35,462 nucleotides of DNA from Flavobacteriaceae bacterium (GTDB lineage: Bacteria; Bacteroidota; Bacteroidia; Flavobacteriales; Flavobacteriaceae), in NCBI GenBank assembly GCA_015490835.1, contig WFXA01000051.1:1-35462 (forward strand). The letters run 5' to 3'. Position numbers and translations under genes: made by a program. The notes below the pieces were generated by a model that saw only the letters and a list, made by a program, of their open reading frames with translations, searched no databases and was not told the origin of the DNA. How positions within the stretch are numbered: the stretch's first letter is position 1; each line of letters begins with the position of its first letter. Below are positions 17,466-27,330 of the stretch, in pieces.

Positions 17466-19223
17466 TCAACTTTCTTTTTCTAATAGTTGTTTTGTATACA
17501 ATTTTTTATAGTATCCTTCTTGGTTTATCAGTTCATTATGAGTGCCTTGCTGGATGATTTCACCTTTTTTTAATACAATAATTTTATCTGCATTTTTTAC
17601 GGTTGAAATTCGGTGGCTTACAATAAGTGTTGTTTTGTTTTTTGTAACCGAAGTTAAATGGCGTAGAATTTTTTCTTCGGTTTGCGTATCTACGGCAGAA
17701 AGGCAATCATCTAAAAGGAGTATTTTCGGGTTTTTAATAATCGCTCTAGCTATAGACAATCGCTGTTTTTGTCCGCCACTTAAGGTAATACCGCGTTCTC
17801 CCAAAATGGTATTATAGCCCTTTTTAAAACCAATGATATTTTTGTGAACAACTGCTTTTTTTGCTGCTTCAATCAGTTCTTCTTCAGAAGCATTCGGTTT
17901 TCCAAATTTAATATTGTTTGCAATCGTATCACTAAATAAAAAAGCATCTTGAGGCACATATCCTAAATTATCTCTTAGGTTGTGTAGATTTAAGTTTTTT
18001 ATTGGCGTATTGTCTATTAACAGCTCACCGCTATTAATATCGTATAAACGACCTATTAATTCAAGAATTGTAGATTTTCCCGATCCGGTATTACCTATTA
18101 TGGCAGTTGTTTCTCCTTTATTTACAGAAAACGAAATATTTTTTAGGGCGGTTATATTGGTATCCGGATACGTGAAAGTTACTTGGTTAAACGTAATATT
18201 TCCGGTTATAGGTGTTTGTTTTTTAACCGTATTAATAATTTCGGGTTTAACTTTTAAAAATTCATTAATTCGTTTTTGAGATGCTTCGGCTTGTTGTATC
18301 ATAGAGGTTACCCATCCTACAACTGCAACTGGCCAAGTAAGCATATTAACATAGATTAAAAATGAGACGATTGTTCCCATTTCTTTTATTTCACCCGAAA
18401 TAAATTGGTTTCCGCCAATGTATAAAACCAAAATGTTACTCATTCCTATCAATAAAATCATCATTGGGAAAAACAGGGCTTGAACACGTGCTAAATCCAA
18501 ATTCTTTTTCTTTCCGGTTTCAGCCAAAGTTTCAAATTCATTTGTTAATTGGGGTTCAATACCATAAGCTTTAATAACGGTAATTCCTGTAAAACTTTCT
18601 TGGGAAAATGTTGTTAGTTTTGATAAAAATTGTTGTACGGCAGTACTTTTTTTATGAATTGCCGTACTTAGTTTGTAAATAGCAACAGATAAAATTGGGA
18701 GCGGTGCAATGGCGTATAATGTTAATACAGGAGCTTTATATAGCATATAACTAATTACCACAATAAAAAGGGTTAATGTAGTAACGCTGTACATCAACGC
18801 CGGACCAACGTACATTCGTACTTTAGAAACATCCTCACTAATTCGGTTCATTAAATCTCCGGTTCGGTTTTGTTTATAAAAGTTTAACGATAGTTTTTGG
18901 TAGTGCTGGAAAATTTTATTTTTTAAATCAAATTCAATATTTCTGGAAACCACAATAAACGTTTGTCTCATTAAAAACGTAAATAAAGCGGCGAGTAATG
19001 TACTTCCTATTATAAGTAAAATATTGGTAAGGAGTTGCGATTTTACGATTTCAATATTTGTAATGTCTTTGTTTAAATATTTTTCAACTACATCAATGGT
19101 GTCGCCTATAAACTTAGGTGTTAATAAAGCAAACAAACGAGCGATAATTGTAATGATTAGCCCTAAAATTAATCGTCCTTTGTATTTTATAAAATATTTA
19201 TTTATGTATTTTAATTCTTTCAT
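17466..19223 (-). CDS. ABC transporter, fused permease/ATPase (MsbA/MdlB type)
   Basis: 585 aa; TM region, Walker A GNTGSGKST, signature LSGGQKQR, Walker B ILLLDD, H-loop SHR. Confidence 0.93.
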   Translation of the reverse strand: MKELKYINKYFIKYKGRLILGLIITIIARLFALLTPKFIGDTIDVVEKYLNKDITNIEIVKSQLLTNILLIIGSTLLAALFTFLMRQTFIVVSRNIEFDLKNKIFQHYQKLSLNFYKQNRTGDLMNRISEDVSKVRMYVGPALMYSVTTLTLFIVVISYMLYKAPVLTLYAIAPLPILSVAIYKLSTAIHKKSTAVQQFLSKLTTFSQESFTGITVIKAYGIEPQLTNEFETLAETGKKKNLDLARVQALFFPMMILLIGMSNILVLYIGGNQFISGEIKEMGTIVSFLIYVNMLTWPVAVVGWVTSMIQQAEASQKRINEFLKVKPEIINTVKKQTPITGNITFNQVTFTYPDTNITALKNISFSVNKGETTAIIGNTGSGKSTILELIGRLYDINSGELLIDNTPIKNLNLHNLRDNLGYVPQDAFLFSDTIANNIKFGKPNASEEELIEAAKKAVVHKNIIGFKKGYNTILGERGITLSGGQKQRLSIARAIIKNPKILLLDDCLSAVDTQTEEKILRHLTSVTKNKTTLIVSHRISTVKNADKIIVLKKGEIIQQGTHNELINQEGYYKKLYTKQLLEKES

Positions 19224-19276
19224 TTAAATATGTATCCTATACTTTTTAACAAATTCGTAATTATAATATGTTTTCT

Positions 19277-19307
19277 TTGTAAAACAATTAGCTAACAACT
19301 ACTTTTG
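19277..19307 (+). promoter_or_regulatory. Bacteroidota-type promoter TTG-N20-TACTTTTG
   Basis: TTG 19277-19279, TACTTTTG 19300-19307, upstream of leucine dehydrogenase. Confidence 0.65.
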
Positions 19308-19342
19308 CACTTCCTTTTTAAAGATATTTAAAACCAAAAAAT

Positions 19343-20431
19343 ATGGTAACCGAAGTAATAAATGCTAACGAACTTCACAAAATAGCTCCCGTTTTTGGGC
19401 AACACTCTTTTGATAATCACGAACAAGTGGTTTTTTGCAACGACAAAGATACTGGATTAAAAGCAATCATAGGCATACATAACACAACTTTGGGACCGGC
19501 TCTGGGCGGTACTCGTATGTGGCAATATAAAAATGAATGGGAGGCATTAAACGATGTTTTGCGACTTTCTAGAGGAATGACCTATAAGGCTGCTATTACA
19601 GGATTAAATCTCGGTGGAGGAAAAGCGGTAATTATAGGCGATGCAAAAACACAAAAAACACCCGAGCTAATGTTGCGGTTTGGTGAGTTTGTTCATTCGT
19701 TAGGTGGTAAATACATAACTGCCGAAGATGTTGGTATGGCTACGGAAGATATGGATTTAGTACGAACAGTTACACCGTATGTCACCGGAATTTCTGAAGA
19801 GAAAGGCGGTGCCGGAAACCCATCTCCAATTACAGCGTATGGTGTTTTTATGGGAATGAAAGCTGCTGCAAAATTTGCTTACGGAACCGATATATTAGAA
19901 GGAAAAACAGTTTATGTACAAGGAATTGGCAACGTAGGCGAAGCATTAGTAGAGCACCTTACAAACGAGGGTGCTACTATTTTTATATCTGATATTAATA
20001 AAGATAGATTAGAAGAAATTCGTGATAAATATTCGGTTTCTATTTATGAAGGAACTAACCTTTATGCCGAAAAAATGGATATTTATGCCCCTTGTGCACT
20101 GGGAGCAACAATAAATGATACAACCATTAACCAATTTAAAGCAAAAGTAATTGCCGGTGCAGCAAATAACCAATTGGCAGACGAACTTAAACACGGACAA
20201 TTACTAAAAGAAAAAGGAATTGTGTATGCACCCGATTTTTTAATTAACGCAGGCGGAATAATTAATGTTTATGCAGAATTAGAAAACTATGATCGAGCTG
20301 AAATTATGCGAAAAACCGAAAATATTTACGACACAACACTTAAAATTTTGCAAAATGCCCAAAATAGTAACCTTACAACTTATCAAGCAGCTTATAATAT
20401 GGCTCAGGCACGAATTGATGCGAAAAAGTGA
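19343..20431 (+). CDS. Leucine dehydrogenase (Glu/Leu/Phe/Val dehydrogenase family)
   Basis: 362 aa; GPALGGTRMW, GMTYKAAITGLNLGGGKAVI, YVQGIGNVGEALV. Confidence 0.9.
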   Translation: MVTEVINANELHKIAPVFGQHSFDNHEQVVFCNDKDTGLKAIIGIHNTTLGPALGGTRMWQYKNEWEALNDVLRLSRGMTYKAAITGLNLGGGKAVIIGDAKTQKTPELMLRFGEFVHSLGGKYITAEDVGMATEDMDLVRTVTPYVTGISEEKGGAGNPSPITAYGVFMGMKAAAKFAYGTDILEGKTVYVQGIGNVGEALVEHLTNEGATIFISDINKDRLEEIRDKYSVSIYEGTNLYAEKMDIYAPCALGATINDTTINQFKAKVIAGAANNQLADELKHGQLLKEKGIVYAPDFLINAGGIINVYAELENYDRAEIMRKTENIYDTTLKILQNAQNSNLTTYQAAYNMAQARIDAKK

Positions 20432-20519
20432 GTAGTCTTAAGTAGGCAGTCTTTAGTCGTGTTTCGTGAGTCGTGAGTAGTGAATCGTGTTTTGTGAGTC
20501 GTCAATCGTGTTTCGTATG
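20429..20519 (+). repeat. Degenerate heptanucleotide tandem array, consensus about TCGTGAG/TCGTGTT
   Basis: Unbroken 7-nt register: TGAGTAG TCTTAAG TAGGCAG TCTTTAG TCGTGTT TCGTGAG TCGTGAG TAGTGAA TCGTGTT TTGTGAG TCGTCAA TCGTGTT TCGTATG. Confidence 0.8.
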
Positions 20520-20527
20520 CCGAAAAA

Positions 20528-20562
20528 ATCCTAAATCCCAAATCCAAAATCCTCAATCAGCT
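20528..20562 (+). repeat. Second heptanucleotide array, consensus ATCCNAA
   Basis: ATCCTAA ATCCCAA ATCCAAA ATCCTCA ATCAGCT. Confidence 0.75.
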
Positions 20563-20793
20563 AATTTCTTTTAAAAAAGCATCAATAATGGGTTGCGCTT
20601 TTTCCATTTCTTCTTTACGCAAAAAGAGTGTTTCTTGCATTGGTAAAGGTGTCGCAAATCCTGCCCGAGTAGCACTTTGCGCATCGTCTCGCTCAATAGG
20701 GCTAATACCAACTTCGTTTAATCTGGCAATTAATGCTTGTGCTAAAATTTCACTTCCGGTAAAAATTTTAACAATTGTGCTGTTGTTGTCCAT
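20557..20793 (-). CDS. DUF2007-type putative signal-transducing protein
   Basis: 78 aa; VKIFTGSEILAQALIARLNEVGISPIERDD...LFLRKEEMEKAQPII. Confidence 0.75.
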   Translation of the reverse strand: MDNNSTIVKIFTGSEILAQALIARLNEVGISPIERDDAQSATRAGFATPLPMQETLFLRKEEMEKAQPIIDAFLKEIS

Positions 20794-20836
20794 GAATATT
20801 GCTTTTAATTATGTGTGGGTACTAAAGATACAAAAA

Positions 20837-21541
20837 TTATACATTATAGAACTTGCTATTCCAAATAACGTCATTAAAATTTTTTCCCTTCGAGCCGCCA
20901 TATAAAATTACCACTGCAGTTATCCAAATAAACATAAAGACAAAAATAGTAATGCGCTCTCTAATTCCCACCGTTGGTGAAAATAAATGAATAGGAATGA
21001 GTAGTGACAATAATCCGCTGGTGAGTAACAGTGTAATTAGTAAATTTATACTGTTTTTAAAAGGCAAAACAAGCAAACGTCTATACCATTTTAGGTCATT
21101 TCCCCATTTGTGTATTAGGTAGAAATAATCATTTCCCATAGATGCAAAGAGCAGGGGGTCGTCTAAGTTTTCCAATTTTAACAATTTTGAAGGAGCAACA
21201 ATTTTGAATTCGGTAAGATTTGTACCGTGTATCTTTTCCAGTTCGCGTATTTTTGAAATGGCTTCTTCAGGAAAATCTCCTTTAAAAAAATGTGCATCCA
21301 AGAAACGTAATCTGTAATTTATACAAAGTGTTTTAATATCTTCAATATGAAAAATTTTATCCGATTGTAACAAGTCAAACTTAAAGGTGGTTGCTTTTGT
21401 TGTAGTTTTTTTGGGGTTTCTAAGCGTGTTACGTATAATCTCACGCTGCTTATTAGTTTCTGAAAGTATTTTTTTTACTTCTTCTACTATGTTTTTGTTT
21501 TGCTTGTTGCGAATTTGCAATAATTGATTTTCCAGTTTCAT
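20837..21541 (-). CDS. Conserved hypothetical membrane protein
   Basis: Likely start MKLENQLLQ at 21541; coiled-coil N-terminus, two C-terminal TM helices. Confidence 0.6.
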   Translation of the reverse strand: MKLENQLLQIRNKQNKNIVEEVKKILSETNKQREIIRNTLRNPKKTTTKATTFKFDLLQSDKIFHIEDIKTLCINYRLRFLDAHFFKGDFPEEAISKIRELEKIHGTNLTEFKIVAPSKLLKLENLDDPLLFASMGNDYFYLIHKWGNDLKWYRRLLVLPFKNSINLLITLLLTSGLLSLLIPIHLFSPTVGIRERITIFVFMFIWITAVVILYGGSKGKNFNDVIWNSKFYNV

Positions 21542-21589
21542 TTTTTTAAATTTTAACGATAAATTATTGCGGTTGGTAGTTTGCAAAAA

Positions 21590-24016
21590 TTAACGTAAAA
21601 CAGCACCAAATTCTTTTTCAAATTGAAGCTGAAGTTTTTTCATAACTTTATCTATCTGCTTATCGGTTAATGTTTTTTTATTGTCCTGTAGGGTAAAACT
21701 CAGCGCATACGATTTTTTTCCTTTCGGAAGATTTTTACCTGTATATACATCAAACAACGAAATGTTTTTTAATAGGTTTTTTTCGGTTTTAGATGCTAAA
21801 TTTGCCAAGTCTTTAAAAGAAACAGTTTCGTCTAAAAGTAAAGCAAAATCACGTTTTACACTAGGAAATTTAGCAATTGGAGTAACTTTCAAACTAGTGG
21901 TGGGGATGTTTTTTAAAATGGCATCCCAATTAAAATCTGCATAGTGTATTTCGCCCTCAATATCAAAATGAGCGGTTATTTTTTTCGAAACAATTCCGAT
22001 ATCCATCAATGTATCATCGCCTGAAGAAAACGATATTCCTTCCGAAAAAATTGTATTTTCTGTTGGTTTTTCGGCAATATTTTTAATTCCTAATCTAGTG
22101 ATAATTGCAGAGACAATTCCTTTAAGGTAAAAAAAAGTGTTTCTTTTGGGTGCAATTGCCCAACTATCGTTATTACTGCTTCCGGAAACAGCCAATGCCA
22201 AATGCTTCCTTTCGTTATAGCTATCTTCTTCTTTACAATAGGTTTTTCCAAACTCAAACAACTTTAAGTTTTTTGCTTTTCTGTTGTGGTTATATGCCAT
22301 TGTTTCCAGCAAGGAAAACAGCATAGATTGTCGCATAACAGACAAATCAGTACTCAAAGGGTTTAAAATGGTTACATTTTTATTGGCAGAAAATTCGTTG
22401 CTCAGGGTTATGTAATTTGGAGAGGTAAGTGAATTGGTCATGGTCTCAAAAAAGCCTTGTGCTATAAGTTGAGAGGCAATTTTGTTTTGTATTTTATCGT
22501 CTTCTATTTTATCGGAATGTGAAATCGAGGCATTTAATTTTTTAGAAGATTTAATATTGTTATAGCCGTAAACACGTAGGATTTCTTCAATTACATCGGC
22601 TTCGCGAGTTACATCGTTTCTATAAGCGGGTATGGTCATGCCAATTCCGGTTTCGGTAGAATTGTTTATTTTAATCTCTAAAGAAGTAAGAATTTCTTTA
22701 ATAATTTCTTTATCAATTTTTTCTCCAATAAGACGGTTTGCATTGGCATACGTAAGAAATACTTGGTGGTCTTCAATTTTCTTAGGGTATAAATCTTCAA
22801 GGTCACTGGTTACTTCTCCTCCTGCGATTTCTAAAATAAGCAAAACGGCTCTTTTTAATGCAAAATCGGTTGTATTTGGGTCTATTCCTCTTTCAAATCT
22901 AAATGAAGCATCTGTATTTAAACCATGACGCTTTGCGGTTTTTCGTATTATAATTGGATTAAAATAAGCACTTTCTAAAAATATAGATGTTGTGTTATGG
23001 GTTACGCCACTTTCTTGACCTCCAAAAACACCGGCAATACAAAGTGGTTTTTCAGAATCGCAAATCATTAAATCTTCTCTGCTTAAGGTTCGTTCTATAC
23101 CATCTAGTGTGGTGAATTTGGTGCCTTCAGGAAGGTTTTTAACTTCAATTGTATTATCTTTAATTTTGTCTAAATCAAACGCATGTAGAGGTTGTCCTAA
23201 TTCGTGTAATACATAATTGGTTGCATCTACGATATTGTTTATGGGTGTAACTCCTATGGCTTTTAATCTGTTCTGTAGCCAGTTAGGAGAATCCTTTACT
23301 GTTAAGCCACTAATTGTAATACCACAGTATCTTGGAGCTTGAAAAGTATCTAAAACTTTTATGGTAACTTTTCGAGTTCGGTTGTCTATTTTAAATTTAC
23401 TGGTAGAAGGTGTAATAAGCTCTAGTAAAATATCTTTTTGTAGCAAACCGGCTTTTAAGTCTCTGGCAACCCCCCAATGACTCATAGCGTCTGCTCGATT
23501 GGGTGTTAAGCCAATTTCAAAAACGGCATCATTCTCAATTTCAATCACTTGGTTTAAAGGCGTTCCGGGAGATAAGGACTTGTCTAGTATCATAATTCCA
23601 TCGTGATTGCTCCCTAAGCCCAGTTCGTCTTCGGCACAAATCATTCCTTGACTTATTTCACCTCGTATTTTTCCTTTTTTTATTTTCCATGGTTTTCCGT
23701 CTGTATCATATAACGTTGTTCCCACAAGAGCAACAGGAACTTTTTGTCCGGTATCAACATTAGGAGCACCACAAACAATGTGCAGGGGTTCTTCTGTTCC
23801 TACATCTACGCGAGTAACTTTTAGACGGTCTGCATTGGGATGTTGTTGGCAACTTATTACATAACCTACAACCAGACCTTCTAATCCTCCTTTTACAGAA
23901 GTAAATGTGTCAATACCTTCTACTTCTAGTCCTAAATCGGTTAATAATTCACCCGCTTTTTCGGCGTTCCAATCTATATTTATAAACTGTTTTAACCAGT
24001 TGTATGAAATCTTCAT
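21590..24016 (-). CDS. pheT: Phenylalanine--tRNA ligase beta subunit
   Basis: 808 aa; MKISYNWLKQFI start, tRNA-binding domain, LTPNRADAMSHWGVARDLKA, FRFERGIDPN, FDVYTGKNLPKGKKSYALSF. Confidence 0.96.
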   Translation of the reverse strand: MKISYNWLKQFINIDWNAEKAGELLTDLGLEVEGIDTFTSVKGGLEGLVVGYVISCQQHPNADRLKVTRVDVGTEEPLHIVCGAPNVDTGQKVPVALVGTTLYDTDGKPWKIKKGKIRGEISQGMICAEDELGLGSNHDGIMILDKSLSPGTPLNQVIEIENDAVFEIGLTPNRADAMSHWGVARDLKAGLLQKDILLELITPSTSKFKIDNRTRKVTIKVLDTFQAPRYCGITISGLTVKDSPNWLQNRLKAIGVTPINNIVDATNYVLHELGQPLHAFDLDKIKDNTIEVKNLPEGTKFTTLDGIERTLSREDLMICDSEKPLCIAGVFGGQESGVTHNTTSIFLESAYFNPIIIRKTAKRHGLNTDASFRFERGIDPNTTDFALKRAVLLILEIAGGEVTSDLEDLYPKKIEDHQVFLTYANANRLIGEKIDKEIIKEILTSLEIKINNSTETGIGMTIPAYRNDVTREADVIEEILRVYGYNNIKSSKKLNASISHSDKIEDDKIQNKIASQLIAQGFFETMTNSLTSPNYITLSNEFSANKNVTILNPLSTDLSVMRQSMLFSLLETMAYNHNRKAKNLKLFEFGKTYCKEEDSYNERKHLALAVSGSSNNDSWAIAPKRNTFFYLKGIVSAIITRLGIKNIAEKPTENTIFSEGISFSSGDDTLMDIGIVSKKITAHFDIEGEIHYADFNWDAILKNIPTTSLKVTPIAKFPSVKRDFALLLDETVSFKDLANLASKTEKNLLKNISLFDVYTGKNLPKGKKSYALSFTLQDNKKTLTDKQIDKVMKKLQLQFEKEFGAVLR

Positions 24017-24053
24017 TAAATTTTAATTTTGCATCAAAGGGCAAAGATAGTAT

Positions 24054-24317
24054 TTATCCTTTTTCTGTGTAACTATTTTGAATGTCTTTTTTTATTTGTT
24101 TATATGCTTCTGTAAGACTTAGATGTTTGTATTTTAAGGCAACTTTGTAATGAGTTTCGCAAAACCAATCTTCTCCAGCTTTGTGTCCTACAAATCCTTT
24201 TTCTTCAAATTTTTTATTAAATTCTTTATCTTTTTCTGAAAGTTTAAATCGTATAAGTCCTTGTTTTTCTGAAGGCTTAAAGCGTTTATTGCAAATTGTA
24301 CAAATAGGTGGCTTCAT
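24054..24317 (-). CDS. Conserved hypothetical, zinc-ribbon-like
   Basis: 87 aa; CTICNKRF and CETH motifs. Confidence 0.6.
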   Translation of the reverse strand: MKPPICTICNKRFKPSEKQGLIRFKLSEKDKEFNKKFEEKGFVGHKAGEDWFCETHYKVALKYKHLSLTEAYKQIKKDIQNSYTEKG

Positions 24318-24327
24318 AAAATGATTG

Positions 24328-26433
24328 TTAAGATATATAATTCCAAATGTTTTTATATTTGGTTAATTGTAAAAATGTTTGTTTAACAGGAATATTTTCC
24401 GGTTTAGACAACTGCGGGTCGTTTTTTAACACCGAAAAAGCCAAACTACGTGCTAATTTTAAAATTTCATGGTCTTTTACAATATCGGCAATGCGTAAGT
24501 TTAAAACGCCACTTTGTTTGGTTCCCATAATATCTCCGGGACCTCGAAGTTTTAAATCTACTTCGGCAATTTCAAACCCGTCGGATGTACGAACCATCGT
24601 TTCCAGTCTGATTTTAGCATCGCCGGAGAGTTTGTGTCCGGTCATTAATATGCAATAACTCTGGTCGGCTCCTCGACCTACGCGACCACGAAGTTGATGC
24701 AACTGCGATAAACCAAAGCGTTCGGCACTTTCTATTACCATAACACTGGCATTGGGAATATTTACACCAACCTCAATCACCGTTGTAGCGACCATAATTT
24801 GGGTTTCTCCTTTTTTAAAACGATTCATTTCAAACTCCTTGTCTGCGGGTTTCATTTTTCCGTGAACGATGGAAATCTGATAATTTGGAAGCGGAAATTC
24901 TCTCGATATACTCTCGTAGCCGTCCATCAAATCCTTGTAGTCTAAAGCCTCGCTTTCTTGTATTAACGGATACACAATATAAACCTGTCTCCCCTTAGCG
25001 ATTTCATTTTTTAAAAACCGAAAAACTTTAAGCCGGTTACTGTCAAATCTATGTACTGTTTTAACCGTTTTTCGTCCCGGCGGAAGTTCGTCTATTATAC
25101 TTATATCTAAATCACCATAAACACTCATAGCAAGTGTTCGTGGAATGGGTGTTGCGGTCATCACCAAAATGTGAGGAGGGAAGGTGTTTTTTTTCCAAAG
25201 TTTGGCTCTTTGAGCAACTCCAAAACGATGTTGCTCGTCTATAATTGCCAAGCCGAGATTTTTAAATTGAACCACATCTTCCAACAAGGCATGGGTTCCT
25301 ATTAGGATTTGCAATGAGCCATTTTTAAGATTTTTATGAATTTCTCTCCTACTTGAAGTTTTTGTTGAACCAGTGAGCAATGAAATGCTGATATTTAGGT
25401 TATTGCAAAGTTCAACTAATCCATTGTAATGCTGTACTGACAAAATTTCAGTCGGAGCCATTAAACAAGCCTGAAAACCGTTGTCAAGTGCTATTAACAT
25501 TGATAATAGCGCAACTATGGTCTTCCCCGAACCTACATCGCCTTGTAACAACCGATTCATTTGTGCTTTGCTGCCTAAATCTTTTCTAATTTCCTTTATA
25601 ACCCGCTTTTGAGCTTGTGTTAATTCAAAGGGTAAATGGTTTTTGTAAAACGTGTTAAAATAGTTCCCTATTTTGCTAAAAGGATATCCTTTAATTTTTG
25701 ATTTATGAACTAAATTTTTTCGAATAAGTTGCAACTGAATGTAAAATAATTCTTCCAATTTAAGACGATATTGTGCTGCCGAAAGCAACTCTTGATTTTT
25801 GGGAAAATGAATGTTAAAAAGTGCTTCCGATTTTGAGAGTAATTTATATTGTTGGAGTATGTAATTCGGAAGCGTTTCGGCAAACTTTGCTTGTACTTCC
25901 AAAAAGAGTGTTTCTACGAGTTTATGCAGTACTCGATTGCTAATTCCTTTAGAAGAAAGTTTTTCGGTTGACGGATAAATGGGTTGCATCGCAGACCGAA
26001 GTTTTTTTTCATGGGTTTCCAGCAATTCCATATCGGGATGCGGCATTGAAAAAATACCGTTAAACCAATTAATTTTTCCGAAAACTACATACGGAACATT
26101 AATTTTTAAGTTTTCTTGAATCCATTTATGCCCTCTAAACCAAACCAACTCTATTTTTCCTGTTTCGTCTTGAAATGTAGCTACTAATCGTTTTCCTCTT
26201 TTTTGCTGAACGGTTTTAAGATGTGTAATTTTTCCTATAAGTTGTACTTCTGCATTGGTTTTTTGAAGTTCGTGTATTTTGTAATATTTCGTTCGGTCTA
26301 AATATCTGTTAGGGAATAGGTTAAGTAAATCTTGGTACGTAAAAATATCCAATTCTTTTTTTAGTAAATCGGCACGATTAGGTCCTACACCTTTTAAATA
26401 ATCGATTGGAGTTTGTAAAAAAATGGAATTCAT
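24328..26433 (-). CDS. recG: ATP-dependent DNA helicase RecG
   Basis: 701 aa; GVGPNRADLLKKEL, LLQGDVGSGKTIVAL, DEQHRFGV, MTATPIPRTLA, QLRGRVGRG. Confidence 0.96.
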   Translation of the reverse strand: MNSIFLQTPIDYLKGVGPNRADLLKKELDIFTYQDLLNLFPNRYLDRTKYYKIHELQKTNAEVQLIGKITHLKTVQQKRGKRLVATFQDETGKIELVWFRGHKWIQENLKINVPYVVFGKINWFNGIFSMPHPDMELLETHEKKLRSAMQPIYPSTEKLSSKGISNRVLHKLVETLFLEVQAKFAETLPNYILQQYKLLSKSEALFNIHFPKNQELLSAAQYRLKLEELFYIQLQLIRKNLVHKSKIKGYPFSKIGNYFNTFYKNHLPFELTQAQKRVIKEIRKDLGSKAQMNRLLQGDVGSGKTIVALLSMLIALDNGFQACLMAPTEILSVQHYNGLVELCNNLNISISLLTGSTKTSSRREIHKNLKNGSLQILIGTHALLEDVVQFKNLGLAIIDEQHRFGVAQRAKLWKKNTFPPHILVMTATPIPRTLAMSVYGDLDISIIDELPPGRKTVKTVHRFDSNRLKVFRFLKNEIAKGRQVYIVYPLIQESEALDYKDLMDGYESISREFPLPNYQISIVHGKMKPADKEFEMNRFKKGETQIMVATTVIEVGVNIPNASVMVIESAERFGLSQLHQLRGRVGRGADQSYCILMTGHKLSGDAKIRLETMVRTSDGFEIAEVDLKLRGPGDIMGTKQSGVLNLRIADIVKDHEILKLARSLAFSVLKNDPQLSKPENIPVKQTFLQLTKYKNIWNYIS

Positions 26434-26628
26434 ATAGCGAAAGTACGTTTTTTAACCAAAAAACAAATTTATAGCTTGTTCTTTTTGTTCTTAAAAACGC
26501 AAATGATTTTAATAAAAATTCTACCTAACTTAAAAACTTATCAACTAAATGAAGCGTTTTTTAAACAAGAAAAGTAAGAAAAAGATAAAATGCTTATATT
26601 TAACCATTAACCTTTAAAACGTAAAAAA

Positions 26629-27330
26629 ATGAATGCAACAAAAAAGTATTTTGCCGAAGCATTAGGAACCTTTTCTTTGGTATTGTTTGGTTGTGGAGCT
26701 GCAACTATTGCCGGAGTTTCGGCATCAGGACCCTCTGGATTAGGATTATTAGGAATATCATTTGCTTTTGGATTGGCTGTAGTAGTTATGGCTTATGCTA
26801 TAGGACCTGTTTCGGGATGCCATATTAATCCGGCAATTTCTATTTCTATGTTAGTCGCCGGAAAGCTATCGTTAAAAGATACGGTAGGCTATGTTATTGC
26901 ACAATGCATTGGAGCCATTTTGGCTGCCGGAGTATTGTATATCTTAGCTTCCGAAGCCTTTGGTTTTACCATGCCCGAATGGGGGTTAGGTAGTAACGGA
27001 TGGGGCGAAGGCTATTTAGGAAATTATTCGATGAAAGCTGCCTTTATAGCCGAATTTGTCTTTACCTTTTTGTTTTTAATGGTCATTTTCGGAACTACAG
27101 CAAAAAATGCTTCTCCGTTAATGGCGGGGTTAGCAATCGGGTTATCGCTTACGTTAATTCATATGGTTGTTATTCCAATTACCGGAACTTCGGTAAACCC
27201 TGCTCGTAGTTTAGGTCCTGCGATTTTTGCAGGAGGTAAAGCTTTAAGTCAACTCTGGTTGTTTTTTGTTGCGCCTATTGCCGGTGGAATTTTTGCAGCC
27301 CTTGTACGGAAACTGTTTATTGAAGATTAA
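26629..27330 (+). CDS. aqpZ: MIP-family aquaporin
   Basis: 233 aa; CHINPAIS and SVNPARSLGPAIF NPA boxes. Stop codon TAA overlaps the left edge of repeat copy 2. Confidence 0.9.
   Translation: MNATKKYFAEALGTFSLVLFGCGAATIAGVSASGPSGLGLLGISFAFGLAVVVMAYAIGPVSGCHINPAISISMLVAGKLSLKDTVGYVIAQCIGAILAAGVLYILASEAFGFTMPEWGLGSNGWGEGYLGNYSMKAAFIAEFVFTFLFLMVIFGTTAKNASPLMAGLAIGLSLTLIHMVVIPITGTSVNPARSLGPAIFAGGKALSQLWLFFVAPIAGGIFAALVRKLFIED

Noticed and set aside
20429-20562. CRISPR array
   Set aside because: Units are 7 nt, degenerate and without spacers; no cas genes in the window.
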